DNA of 64,000 nucleotides from Mucilaginibacter phenanthrenivorans (GCF_024721155.1 NZ_JAHVAP010000001.1:930001-994000), one strand, 5' to 3'; shown: positions 27,768 to 36,363, counted from the stretch's first letter. Program-made: numbers and translations. Notes: a model not told the origin generated them from the sequence alone.

Positions 27768-27867
27768 TGATAAAAAAATTAATTACGATGTCAAAGACGA
27801 TTTTACTCCTGATAAAAGTTTAAGTTACGATGGTAAAATCCATTTTACCCCTGATAAAATCCATAGC
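27681..27867. repeat. 42-base tandem repeat, about 4.4 copies
   Basis: Unit starts lie at 27681, 27723, 27766, 27808 and 27850 (spacing 42, 43, 42, 42). Each begins CCTGATAAAA, carries TTACGATGGTAAA in the middle and ends TTTT plus three or four bases. A degraded further unit precedes it from about 27639. The copies differ by substitutions, so this is an aged array. It fills the gap between the GH15 stop and the convergent otsAB gene. The rest of the 485-base gap (27868-28104) holds nothing I can name. Confidence 0.85.
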
Positions 27868-28104
27868 TAATTTTTCACAAGTATCTGATTAATAGCACAG
27901 TAAATCAAATTAGGTAAAAAAGAACTGGCAGAACGGTGAAAAATTTGTAGTCATCCGGTGAAAGCAAGGAACGAAACGATAACAGTTTTAGCAGGACGCT
28001 ATATTCAAACAAATATACGATTTTATCGCCAGATTAAAAAGAAAAAACCTGGGAATACCAGGCTTAACTTATAAAATTTAAAATTTCGTAAATCCCTAAT
28101 AAAG

Positions 28105-30297
28105 CTATTGTACAGCCAGTTCTTCCGTAAAGTTCAAAAGCAGATTCCTCACTTCTGCCGGGTTGCGAAGATAGAACTTGGCAGCAGAAACATTCCCCCC
28201 TACTTTAATGGTAACGGCCGACTCAGGTAATGCCTTAAACACATCCTCGTCGGTATAATCATCTCCAAAGGCAATGATAAAATCATAATCGTTTTTATCC
28301 AGCAGCATTAAAGCTGCCCTACCCTTGTTAATTTCCATGTTTTTCACTTCCAGCACTTTATCACCGGGTAAAAGTTGTAACCCTTTATCACTGGCGAGGT
28401 ATTTCAGGTTGTTCATCAATTCGTTGGCGCGTAGTTCGCCAAGGCCTTTTTGTGCATTGCGATAATGCCATACCAATGAATAGGTTTTCTCCTCGATGAA
28501 TGAGCCCGGTGTGCGGTCGACGTAGGTTTCCAACAGCGGATGAATCTCCTGTTTCCAGCTATCTGAAAGGCCGGCAACCTTATGCCATGATGTATTCTGC
28601 TGTTTAAACCACGATCCGTGTTCAGCAATCAGGTAAACATTTTTATCGCCAAACCATTCGCTCAGGTTTTCGTGCTTACGCCCGCTGATTAATACTACCA
28701 TATTTGCGGGATCCTCGCTCAGCCGGTCTATAATTGTGTAAAGCTCCTTGTCCGGCGACGCTTGATTTATATTCGATTTAAAATTAACGAGCGTGCCGTC
28801 GTAATCTAAAAATATAATGCGCTTTTTAGTTTTATGATAACGTTTGATGATGGATTGTTCGGTAGCAAAGCTTACATGCCTGGTTTGCATGGAGCGTTGC
28901 ATTTGCTTTACTTCCTTTAGCCGGTCCATAAAGATCTTTACCCAATGGGTAATGTTAAACTTAGCCACAAGCTGCCGCATCTGTTGCATCCGCCTTTTTT
29001 GTTCAGCTAATGGCATATTTATGGCAGTTATTATCGCATCGCAAACCTCTTTGGTGTTATTTGGATTAACGATAATGGCATCAATCAATTCCTTAGATGC
29101 ACCCGCCATTTCACTCAAAATCAGCACGCCATCATTATTTATCCTGCTGGCAATATATTCCTTGCTCACCAGGTTCATTCCATCGCGCATCGGGCTTACC
29201 AGGCACACATCTGCCGAATAATACAATGCCGACAACGTTTCTATTGGAAATGACCTGTAATAGTAATGAATCGGTGTCCACTCCATATTACGGTACATGG
29301 CATTGATGTTCCCTACCCTTTTATCAATTTCATCACGCAGGTGGGCATATTGCGGCACGGTATCCCGCGATGGCACCACTATCATGTGCATGGTTACTTT
29401 TTCGCAATACTCCGGGTGCAACTGCAGCAGTTGTTCAAATGCCTGTAAACGTTGCAGGATGCCTTTACTATAATCCAACCTGTCAATTGACAGAATAAGC
29501 TTCGTGTTTTTAAATGTTTCCTTTATTAAGGCAATCTGTTCAACTACCTCTTTTTCAAGTGGTAATGAGGAATATTTCTTTTCGTCAATCCCCATCGGGA
29601 ACGACTCCACTACTACCGATCTATCTCCCGAGGTGATTACGTTCGCTGATGAGTTAACCGGCAGGATGCGTGTTGCTGCGCCTAAGAAATGCCGCACATC
29701 ATCAAACGTATGAAAGCCGATCAGGTCAGCACCCAGCATTCCTTCCAGCAGCTCGTAACGCCAGGGAATTAACCTGAACATTTCGTGAGACGGGAACGGG
29801 ATGTGGAGGAAGAAACCTATGGAAACATCAGGCATTTCCCGCCTTATTAATTCAGGCAAGAGCAATAACTGGTAGTCGTGGATCCAGATCACATCGCCAG
29901 GTTTAGCAATGGCTAATATAGCATCCTTAAACTTATGATTTACAGCATTATAATAATCCCAGTTAGATTCTTTATAAACCGCATAGGTGGAGGTGTAGTA
30001 ATGGAATATCGGCCACAGTACGTCATTACTAAAGCCTTCGTAATATTGGTTTATCTCTTCCTGGTCTAAGAATACCGGCACAAGGCTTAACTCCTCTAAC
30101 TGGCTTGTTATCGTTTGCCTGTCGTGTTCTTCCGTGATCTCCACGCCTGGCCATCCTATCCATTTATTATTTCCCTTTTTATATATCGATCCCAAACCGG
30201 TAGCCAGTCCCCCTTCACTTGGGGCCAAGGTATACTCATCCCCTGCCTTTGAAATTTTGACCGGCAACCTGTTTGAAACTATTATTGTTTTTGACAT
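28105..30297 (-). CDS. Bifunctional trehalose-6-phosphate synthase/phosphatase
   Basis: A 730-residue fusion. Residues 1 to about 490 are a GT20 glycosyltransferase (OtsA-like: SNRLPVKI, GGLATGL, WIHDYQLLLLPELIRR, GFFLHIPFPSHEMFRLIPWR, IDRLDYSKGI, LVSPMRDGMNLVSKEYIA) that joins UDP-glucose and glucose-6-phosphate. From about 490 a HAD phosphatase (OtsB-like: FLDYDGTLVNF near residue 500, VLISGRK, AEHGSW, AFGDDYTDEDVF) removes the phosphate. Together they make trehalose, a stress protectant. The gene converges with a GH15 enzyme that may degrade trehalose. Fused OtsA-OtsB is common in Bacteroidota. Confidence 0.96.
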   Translation of the reverse strand: MSKTIIVSNRLPVKISKAGDEYTLAPSEGGLATGLGSIYKKGNNKWIGWPGVEITEEHDRQTITSQLEELSLVPVFLDQEEINQYYEGFSNDVLWPIFHYYTSTYAVYKESNWDYYNAVNHKFKDAILAIAKPGDVIWIHDYQLLLLPELIRREMPDVSIGFFLHIPFPSHEMFRLIPWRYELLEGMLGADLIGFHTFDDVRHFLGAATRILPVNSSANVITSGDRSVVVESFPMGIDEKKYSSLPLEKEVVEQIALIKETFKNTKLILSIDRLDYSKGILQRLQAFEQLLQLHPEYCEKVTMHMIVVPSRDTVPQYAHLRDEIDKRVGNINAMYRNMEWTPIHYYYRSFPIETLSALYYSADVCLVSPMRDGMNLVSKEYIASRINNDGVLILSEMAGASKELIDAIIVNPNNTKEVCDAIITAINMPLAEQKRRMQQMRQLVAKFNITHWVKIFMDRLKEVKQMQRSMQTRHVSFATEQSIIKRYHKTKKRIIFLDYDGTLVNFKSNINQASPDKELYTIIDRLSEDPANMVVLISGRKHENLSEWFGDKNVYLIAEHGSWFKQQNTSWHKVAGLSDSWKQEIHPLLETYVDRTPGSFIEEKTYSLVWHYRNAQKGLGELRANELMNNLKYLASDKGLQLLPGDKVLEVKNMEINKGRAALMLLDKNDYDFIIAFGDDYTDEDVFKALPESAVTIKVGGNVSAAKFYLRNPAEVRNLLLNFTEELAVQ

Positions 30298-30531
30298 AAT
30301 TATTATAGCTACTAATTCTACAAGCCGGGACGAATTTTCACAAATTCATTCCACAGAATATCTACACCTTTTAATAAGGTTTTTCAAGGCTATTTGTTTT
30401 TAAAAAATGCTTTTTTAGGCCATTTGGGGCATTTTTTAACAATAATACAGTCATTCACAACGTGATAATTTTGGCAAGAACAATGATACGGCACAAACCA
30501 GATTCGAAGAATTCGAATGCCATTCAAAAAA

Positions 30532-30556
30532 AATGCCCGACCTTATGTTCGGGCAA
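30532..30556 (-). terminator. Second terminator-like hairpin
   Basis: Stem GCCCGA / TCGGGC (30535-30540 / 30549-30554) with an 8-base loop. The minus strand continues into a T-rich run. It stands about 35 bases behind another terminator of the same orientation and may act as a backup. Confidence 0.55.
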
Positions 30557-30587
30557 TTTGAACCAATTCCCAAAAATCAGTGATAAC

Positions 30588-30616
30588 AAAAAAAGCCACC
30601 TGCTAATGCAGATGGC
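30588..30616 (-). terminator. Terminator of the secreted PepSY-like gene
   Basis: A 9-bp stem with one mismatch (30595-30603 / 30608-30616) and a TAAT loop is followed on the minus strand by seven T. It lies 26 bases after the stop codon. Confidence 0.75.
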
Positions 30617-30641
30617 TTGATAACAATTTTAATTTGGTAGC

Positions 30642-31118
30642 TTATTTTACCTGTTTGAAGAATTCAATAGCACCAGAGTTGGTAACACGTACCAATACTT
30701 CGTGTTCAGCATTCTTTAAGTCAACAAAATAAGTAGTTGACTCGATGTCGCGGTTTAAAGCTTCGTTTGTTTGGTAAACAATTACGTCACCAGCAGTGTA
30801 ATCCTTGTAGCTTGAAGCGATCAATTTTTGTGACCTTGCAGGGATTGCATCGTAGCTAACATACTGTGTAGTACCTAAAAATTCACCGGCTAAAGTGTAA
30901 AATGCAGTTTTCTTAACACCGTCGATTAAGAAATCAACCTTCTGGGTATTTTTTGTGATAGTCCATACAGCGTTGGTTGCATTAGAAAAATCAGCAGAGA
31001 AAGCTTGTTGAACAGCATAAGAAGCTGTAGCCGTTTCACCTTTTTTACCACCATCAGCAGCAAATACATTTACGCTGATCAAAGCAGCAGTTGCGATTGT
31101 TAAAAATATCTTTTTCAT
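30642..31118 (-). CDS. Secreted PepSY-like (beta-lactamase-inhibitor-like fold) hypothetical protein
   Basis: A 158-residue protein. Its signal peptide MKKIFLTIATAALISVNVFA is followed by a short Lys/Gly linker and a domain starting VQQAFSADFSNATNAVWTITKNTQKVDFLIDGVKKTAFYTLAGEFLGTTQYVSYDAIP. The pattern of F...NA.W, then strands with AFY...GE.LG, matches the PepSY-like periplasmic proteins of Bacteroidota. No enzyme motif is present; the role is unknown. It has its own -7 box (31144-31151) and a terminator, so it is monocistronic. Confidence 0.75.
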   Translation of the reverse strand: MKKIFLTIATAALISVNVFAADGGKKGETATASYAVQQAFSADFSNATNAVWTITKNTQKVDFLIDGVKKTAFYTLAGEFLGTTQYVSYDAIPARSQKLIASSYKDYTAGDVIVYQTNEALNRDIESTTYFVDLKNAEHEVLVRVTNSGAIEFFKQVK

Positions 31119-31143
31119 GTTATGTTAAATTTTAAATCCGCAA

Positions 31144-31151
31144 CAAAAATA
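31144..31151 (-). promoter_or_regulatory. TAnnTTTG -7 box of the secreted protein gene
   Basis: TATTTTTG on the minus strand, 25 bases before the ATG at 31118, gives a leader of about 18 bases. The -33 element is not clear. Confidence 0.45.
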
Positions 31152-31358
31152 ACAAAAACTTGCCATTTATATAATTGTAAATGCATTTTTATGAATATTT
31201 TATAATTAATGTCAATTTAACATAAAAAATTTAAATTATCGCAAGATACTTAGTGTATTTTTTACAATATGTAAACGCCAAAAAGCCTTAAAAACAGCCC
31301 CTGTGATTTGGTAACATGTTTTTTACATGAAATTAACGCGGGTTTGTTGTTTCGTAAA

Positions 31359-31445
31359 GTTGTAAAGGTTGTAGTTGTTGTAAGGGGTTGTAATTTACGT
31401 TGATTGTAGTTTACAACTTCTCCAACTTTTACAACACTTACAACC
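31359..31445. repeat. Imperfect inverted repeat of GTTGTAA words after an SDR gene
   Basis: The left part (31359-31393) is built of GTTGTAAAG, GTTGTAG, GTTGTTGTAAG and GTTGTAA. The right part (31411-31445) carries the complementary TTACAAC, CCAAC, TTTTACAAC and ACTTACAAC. It begins 6 bases beyond the SDR stop codon (31451, minus), where a 3' mRNA hairpin would form. Confidence 0.65.
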
Positions 31446-31450
31446 AATTC

Positions 31451-32260
31451 TTACCCATTATCAGCAAATCCCGGGTAAAGCGTCATACCGCCATCCATAA
31501 ATATGGTGGTGCCGGTAATGTAATCGGCATCCTCCGACGCTAACCAGGCGGCAAGTTTGCCAATGTCGTCAGGTTTGCCTATGCGGTTATAGGGAATCAG
31601 GGTTAGTAATTTTTCTAGCGCTTCGGGTGTATCCCAGGCAGATCTGTTAATAGGGGTTTGAATAGCGCCTGGACCTATACCCATTACTCTTATTTTATGC
31701 GGAGCTAATTCCTGTGCAATACTTTTCATGAACATACTGATACCACCTTTGCTTGCTGCATAATTTACATGTCCTGCCCAGGGAATAACTTCATGCACAC
31801 TGCTCATACAAATGATCTTCCCGGCGGCCCTGCTCCTGTCCTGAACCACTCCCCTGCGGATAAACTCTCTTGCAGCTTCGCGCGAGCATAAAAACTGGCC
31901 GGTAAGATTTATGCCAATGACGGTGTTCCATTGGTCGAGCGTCATATCCACAAACCTGGAATCCTTTTGCAGGCCGGCATTATTTACCAGTATATCTATA
32001 GTTCCGTATTGCTTAAACATTTCGGCAAACATGGCCTGTACTTCTGCTTCGTGGCTAACGTCAGCCTGGTGAGCGAACGCCTCGCCACCGGCAGCTTTTA
32101 TTTCAGCAACAGTTTCGTCGGCAGCATCCTGATTATGTGCGTAGTTGATTACCACCCTTGCACCAGCCTGTGCAAGCGCCAATGCTACGCCCTTGCCTAT
32201 GCCGCTATCCGCTCCGGTTACTAATGCCGATTGTCCTTTTAATGATGGGGATGTATTCAT
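31451..32260 (-). CDS. SDR-family oxidoreductase (glucose-1-dehydrogenase-like)
   Basis: A 269-residue classical SDR. The cofactor loop is LVTGADSGIGKGVALAL, NAG appears in ILVNNAGLQKD, the catalytic Ser lies in ICMSSVHEVIPW and YxxxK in NYAASKGG. The C-terminus TTIFMDGGMTLYPGFADNG matches the glucose 1-dehydrogenase-like branch, where the last residues close the active site. The actual substrate is unproven. The upstream gap of 85 bases to the divergent GT2 gene must contain both promoters. Confidence 0.9.
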   Translation of the reverse strand: MNTSPSLKGQSALVTGADSGIGKGVALALAQAGARVVINYAHNQDAADETVAEIKAAGGEAFAHQADVSHEAEVQAMFAEMFKQYGTIDILVNNAGLQKDSRFVDMTLDQWNTVIGINLTGQFLCSREAAREFIRRGVVQDRSRAAGKIICMSSVHEVIPWAGHVNYAASKGGISMFMKSIAQELAPHKIRVMGIGPGAIQTPINRSAWDTPEALEKLLTLIPYNRIGKPDDIGKLAAWLASEDADYITGTTIFMDGGMTLYPGFADNG

Positions 32261-32345
32261 AGCTGTAATATAATGGTTTAATATTAAGCTAATGTGATTT
32301 GCTGAAGATTGTTTCGTGAATTACGCAATGAAATTAAAATAATAA

Positions 32346-33518
32346 ATGAATCATATTTTTAGCTTTACGCAAAATCTAATCGCAATGGTATTTTTTTATT
32401 ACAGCCTCGCAATTTGCACGATTACGGTATTCTTAAACTTTCATTTGCTCATAGGCTTTAAAAAAATAAAGCAGTTAAGCAAGCAGCCACTCATTGAGGA
32501 ACCGCCATCGCTTGCAATTATAATTGCTGTAAGTAACGAGGAAGATGACCTCGAAAAAGCTCTGCAAAGCATCTGTAATATCAATTATCAAAACTGCCGC
32601 GTTATTGTAATAAACGACCGGTCGACTGATCGAACTGCCGAAATACTGGTAAACTTTAAACTAGGCTACCCGCAACTTAACATATTAACCATCAATACAT
32701 TGCCGGATGGGTGGTTGGGCAAAAATAATGCGTTGTACCAGGGTTATCGTAATAGTACCGAAGAATGGCTGCTTTTTACAGATGCCGATATTGTGTTTCA
32801 CCCGGATGCTATTAACCGGGCATTAGGTTATGCGGTGAATAATCAATTAGATCACATGACTATTTTACCTGATTTAGTATCAGGGTCTGCCCTTTTAAAC
32901 AGTGTGTTCGCAACCCTTTGTATAATGCTGATGATCGATATGAAGCCTTGGGATGCAAAAAATCCAAAGTCCAAATCATCATCCGGTATTGGCGCCTTTA
33001 ACCTGGTGAGGCGCAGCGCTTATGAAAAGATAGGTACACACGCTAAAATCAGGCTAAGGCCCGATGATGACCTTCAACTCGGTATGAAGATCAAATTGGC
33101 AAACCTAAAGCAGGATGTATTGGCAGGTAAGGGATATGTTTGTTTGGAATGGTATAAAAGCTTCAGGCAGCTTGCAAATGGGGTATTAAAAAATTCATTT
33201 GCTATTGCAGATTATAAACTAACTACAGCCATAGCAAACGTGTTATTTATATTAATAGCCATTGCGTTACCAATGCCGGTGATGTTTATCTTCGGTACAA
33301 CAACAATCCGTTTAATGGCGGCTATTATGTTGTTTTGCCATATAACCTATATGATTATAGTTCCGCCTAATAAATGGTGGTATGCCCTTATGATACCCTT
33401 TTCCGGTTTTTTTATCGCCTGGATATTTTTACGGGCGACTGCAATAACGATTGTACGGGGTGGTATATATTGGCGTGAAAGTTTTTATTCTCTTAAAATG
33501 TTGAAGGAAGAAAATTAA
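32346..33518 (+). CDS. Membrane glycosyltransferase family 2 (CrtQ/HpnB-like)
   Basis: A 390-residue protein. An N-terminal membrane helix (about residues 12-36) is followed by a GT-A domain (PSLAIIIAVSNEEDDLEKALQSI, VIVINDRSTDRTAEI, LPDGWLGKNNAL, WLLFTDADIVFHPDAI with the DxD motif, RPDDDLQLGMKI) and by three or four membrane helices at the C-terminus. The GWLGKN motif is shared with carotenoid and hopanoid glycosyltransferases of the CrtQ/HpnB kind. The acceptor is probably a lipid, but no carotenoid or hopanoid genes are present nearby. Confidence 0.85.
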   Translation: MNHIFSFTQNLIAMVFFYYSLAICTITVFLNFHLLIGFKKIKQLSKQPLIEEPPSLAIIIAVSNEEDDLEKALQSICNINYQNCRVIVINDRSTDRTAEILVNFKLGYPQLNILTINTLPDGWLGKNNALYQGYRNSTEEWLLFTDADIVFHPDAINRALGYAVNNQLDHMTILPDLVSGSALLNSVFATLCIMLMIDMKPWDAKNPKSKSSSGIGAFNLVRRSAYEKIGTHAKIRLRPDDDLQLGMKIKLANLKQDVLAGKGYVCLEWYKSFRQLANGVLKNSFAIADYKLTTAIANVLFILIAIALPMPVMFIFGTTTIRLMAAIMLFCHITYMIIVPPNKWWYALMIPFSGFFIAWIFLRATAITIVRGGIYWRESFYSLKMLKEEN

Positions 33519-33618
33519 TATAACTAATACGATTTTAGACTGAATGCTTGACAAAGATTATAAGATTTTATTATCAGCCTGATTGATCCTATAGTCTTTC
33601 TATCTTAAAAATCTTAGT

Positions 33619-34365
33619 TTACAGCGCCTTTATGTATTCATGGAACAAATGCAGCGCCTTTTTCTTATCCGCTGTCAAGTCAAAATCAAGCTTGTGCATC
33701 AGATAGTCTTCTAAATCAAAATCTGCCCGTTGAGGCAGCTCTTTTAAAAGGTCAGCCCTATGATCCAACCCTAGTTTCATAGATCTGTTAAACTCATCCA
33801 TAAAGTCCGCGGGGATAGGTTTATTGGCAACCCAGGCAGCAAACACAAAAGGCAAACCTGTAAACTCTTGCCATTCTCCGGCAAGGTCGTACACATATTT
33901 ATATTGTTGTTTTTTACCGAAAGTACGATCGCCTATTTGTACAAAGGCTGTATGGAGATCATTTGATGCTGCATAATCGGATGCATTCTCGATCATCTGA
34001 TGATCTGTCTTCCAGTAGTTTTTAAGCAATACCCGTGCTAAGTTATTCGAAGAACGTGATTCCGGGTCGAGCTGCAATGTTTTAATCTCATGGATCTCAC
34101 AATTGCTGAAAATAAAAACAGAATTTACCGGGCCGGAAGCACCGATGCAATAATCAGAAACAATTTCCCATCTCGGCAGGCTTAATATAGCCACAACGGG
34201 GATCAAACCTATGTCAACCTTATCATCGATGAGTTTTTGGGCACAGTCAGAGGGCATATCAAGGCTCAGGTCTATCTTATTAATAATGTCGCTGTGTTCG
34301 ATGCCGTATAAAAAGGGTTTGGTATTGGTGTAGCTAACTGCGGATATTCTTATTTTAGTATTCAA
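33619..34365 (-). CDS. mqnA: Chorismate dehydratase, futalosine menaquinone pathway
   Basis: MqnA dehydrates chorismate to 3-enolpyruvylbenzoate, the first step of the futalosine route to menaquinone. The 248 residues have the periplasmic-binding-protein-like fold with family motifs KIRISAVSYTNTKPFLYGI, DIGLIPVVAI and IGASGPVNSVFIFS, and LDPESRSSNNLARVLL. The start is TTG at 34365, 7 bases after the stop of the phosphatase gene; the conserved N-terminus leaves no later option. It is the third gene of the mqnE / phosphatase / mqnA operon. Confidence 0.93.
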   Translation of the reverse strand: MNTKIRISAVSYTNTKPFLYGIEHSDIINKIDLSLDMPSDCAQKLIDDKVDIGLIPVVAILSLPRWEIVSDYCIGASGPVNSVFIFSNCEIHEIKTLQLDPESRSSNNLARVLLKNYWKTDHQMIENASDYAASNDLHTAFVQIGDRTFGKKQQYKYVYDLAGEWQEFTGLPFVFAAWVANKPIPADFMDEFNRSMKLGLDHRADLLKELPQRADFDLEDYLMHKLDFDLTADKKKALHLFHEYIKAL

Positions 34366-34372
34366 GGTAGTT

Positions 34373-34990
34373 CTAGTTATTCTTTAAATGTTCGGCGTTA
34401 TTAAAATCAACGATCTCAAATTTCTCGCCGTTGTAAATAACTTTATATAAAACCAGGTTCTGGTGCGGAAAGCTGTCCATTTCAGTAAGTGGCTTGCCCG
34501 TAAGCAGGCATAGCAACAAACGCATTGCGCGGCCGTGCATACAAATCAACACGGTTTCCTCTTCAGGATGACTCATGATAACCTTTAGCGCTTCTAATTG
34601 CCTTTCCTTTACTTCGTTGGGGCTTTCGCCGCCCTCAAATTTAGAATCGAGGTTGCCATCCAGCCAATCGCGCATAATTTGCAGGAATGCGGCTTTATTT
34701 TCGGTCGTAGCAGGTTGGCCCTCATAGATTCCCCAGGCCAGCTCATCCAGTCCCGACAGTTTTTCAAACGGGATCCCCAGGTCGATAAATTGCTGAATGC
34801 TTTGCTGTGTGCGTTTTAATGCAGAAATATAGATCTTATCAAAAGGAACTTGTTTGTAGGCATCGAAAAACTGCCCGGCTTGTTTGCGGCCCTCATCATT
34901 CAGATCGGTATCCATACCCCGCCCCTGTACAATGCCTCTTTTATTCAGATCAGTTTGTCCATGACGGACGATGTAGATTTGTTTGTTCAT
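34373..34990 (-). CDS. Histidine phosphatase (phosphoglycerate-mutase-like)
   Basis: A 205-residue branch-1 histidine phosphatase. The catalytic RHG is at residues 9-11 (IVRHGQTDLNKRGIVQGR), the second Arg in ISALKRTQQS, Glu in DELAWGIYEGQ and the second His in LICMHGRAMRLLL. The conserved pattern fits a broad small-molecule phosphatase rather than glycolytic mutase. It is sandwiched between mqnE and mqnA, 7 bases from the latter, so a step in or near the menaquinone pathway is possible; this is inference. Its ATG (34990) lies inside the left arm of an intergenic repeat. Confidence 0.9.
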   Translation of the reverse strand: MNKQIYIVRHGQTDLNKRGIVQGRGMDTDLNDEGRKQAGQFFDAYKQVPFDKIYISALKRTQQSIQQFIDLGIPFEKLSGLDELAWGIYEGQPATTENKAAFLQIMRDWLDGNLDSKFEGGESPNEVKERQLEALKVIMSHPEEETVLICMHGRAMRLLLCLLTGKPLTEMDSFPHQNLVLYKVIYNGEKFEIVDFNNAEHLKNN

Positions 34991-35149
34991 TAGTTCATTT
35001 GCTCATTAGTTCATTGGTTGTAAAGCGGCGAACTAACGATGTGAAGTTTTTTTAATGATATAAATATGCAGACTATTTCTTTGTTAACTTATTAAACTAT
35101 GCACCAATGAACCAATGAACTAATAAACCAGTGAACCAATAAACTAATT
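34985..35149. repeat. Stop-to-start palindrome built of octamers, between mqnE and the phosphatase gene
   Basis: The left arm (34985-35020) is a run of GTTCATTA/G octamers and contains the start codon of the phosphatase gene. The right arm (35102-35149) is a run of the complementary AACCAATG and AACTAATA words and contains the stop codon of mqnE. About 80 AT-rich bases separate the arms. It has no T-tract like that of a terminator. Confidence 0.8.
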
Positions 35150-36337
35150 TATAACCGGCAACCGGTAAAATTGCGGTTTTGCCTCCTGTGGAAATTCAAA
35201 GTTAGTGTAGTCGGTTACCACGTTGTAAAGGGTATCTCTTTCAATTGGTTCGCGGCCTACATTTTTTATTAACTCAACCAGTTCTTTGGTACTCATGCCC
35301 GGCTTTTGCTCCTCAGCACCGGCCATTGAGTATATTTTGGTGGTATCATCCAGTGTGCCGTCGATATCATCCACACCAAAATTTAATGATAATTGTGCAG
35401 TAGTGCGACTTATCATAGCCCAATAGGCTTTGATATGATCGAAGTTGTCAAGGTAGATCCTTGCTATGGCATAATTTCTCAAATCCTCTACCACGGTAGA
35501 TTCAGGCACGTGCGACATCTGGTTGTCCTGGTTACGGAATTTTAACGGGATGAAAGTTTGGAAGCCGCCGGTCTTGTCCTGTAGCTCACGTAAGCGTTCC
35601 ATGTGATCAACCCGGTGCCAATATTTTTCAATATGACCGTAAAGCATAGTCGCATTTGACCTTGCACCAAGTTTATGCCATTCCTCGTGGATGGCCAGCC
35701 ATTGATCGCCGGTACACTTATCCTTTGCAATTTGCTCACGGATCTCGGGGTGAAAGATCTCAGCGCCACCGCCAGGGATTGACTCCAGGCCGGCATCGAG
35801 CATTAGCTTCATGCCTGTGGCATAATCAATCTTAGCTTTTTTGAATATGTAATGGTATTCAACCGGGGTTAAGGCTTTAACATGCAGGTTGGGACGATGT
35901 GCTTTTATCCTGCTGAACAGTTCGCTATAAAACGCAACATCATATTGCGGCAAAACGCCGCCAACAATGTGCACCTCAGTTACCGGCTCGTTGTCATATT
36001 TTTTTACGATGTCCATCATTTCGTCCATCGTGTACTCCCACCCTTCTGATTTTTGTTTGATCAAACGGGAGTATGAACAAAACTTGCAATCGTAAACGCA
36101 AAGGTTGGTTGGCTCGATATGGAAATTACGGTTGAAATAGGTTTTATTGCCGTGGCGTTTTTCGCGGATGTAATTGGCCAATACACCCAGGTATCCCAAT
36201 TCACCTTCTTCATACAATAAAACGCCTTCATCAAAAGTAACACGTTCGCCGTGAAGTACCTTTTCGGCTATTTGTTTTAAACCTGCAGATAAATGCGGAT
36301 TCCGTAATAATATAAGCAGATTACTTTCAGCTTCCAT
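35144..36337 (-). CDS. mqnE: Aminofutalosine synthase (radical SAM)
   Basis: MqnE joins 3-enolpyruvylbenzoate and SAM to make aminofutalosine, the second committed step of the futalosine menaquinone pathway. The 397 residues carry the radical-SAM cluster CVYDCKFC (Cys80, Cys84, Cys87) and the segment IEPTNLC before it. The motif SIPGGGAEIFHPEIR separates MqnE from the related MqnC. The Fe4S4 enzyme acts in the cytoplasm. It is first in the operon with the phosphatase and mqnA; mqnB, mqnC and mqnD are not in the window. Confidence 0.95.
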   Translation of the reverse strand: MEAESNLLILLRNPHLSAGLKQIAEKVLHGERVTFDEGVLLYEEGELGYLGVLANYIREKRHGNKTYFNRNFHIEPTNLCVYDCKFCSYSRLIKQKSEGWEYTMDEMMDIVKKYDNEPVTEVHIVGGVLPQYDVAFYSELFSRIKAHRPNLHVKALTPVEYHYIFKKAKIDYATGMKLMLDAGLESIPGGGAEIFHPEIREQIAKDKCTGDQWLAIHEEWHKLGARSNATMLYGHIEKYWHRVDHMERLRELQDKTGGFQTFIPLKFRNQDNQMSHVPESTVVEDLRNYAIARIYLDNFDHIKAYWAMISRTTAQLSLNFGVDDIDGTLDDTTKIYSMAGAEEQKPGMSTKELVELIKNVGREPIERDTLYNVVTDYTNFEFPQEAKPQFYRLPVIN

Positions 36338-36363
36338 TCAAAAAACTTTTATGCAAAAATAGG

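Larger units (their letters stand above)
30298..30641. other. Gene-free stretch upstream of otsAB with two terminators
   Basis: This 344-base gap holds the promoter region of otsAB on its left side, AT-rich with no clear consensus. On its right are two minus-strand hairpins (30532-30556 and 30588-30616) that end the transcript of the secreted protein gene. Nothing else was seen between them. Confidence 0.6.
31119..31450. other. Gene-free stretch with promoter and palindrome
   Basis: The 332 bases hold the TAnnTTTG box of the secreted protein gene (31144-31151), an AT-rich stretch and the GTTGTAA inverted repeat at 31359-31445. A 61-codon open frame in this stretch (31262-31447, minus) is low-complexity and starts with TTG; I do not regard it as a gene. 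Confidence 0.6.

Noticed and set aside
27681-27867. CRISPR array
   Set aside because: Units are contiguous and degenerate, with no constant repeat plus unique spacers, and no cas gene is in the window.
31262-31447. 61-codon open frame on the minus strand
   Set aside because: It begins with TTG, is built of low-complexity GTTGTAA repeats and has no ribosome-binding site or recognisable fold. The palindrome explains the sequence.
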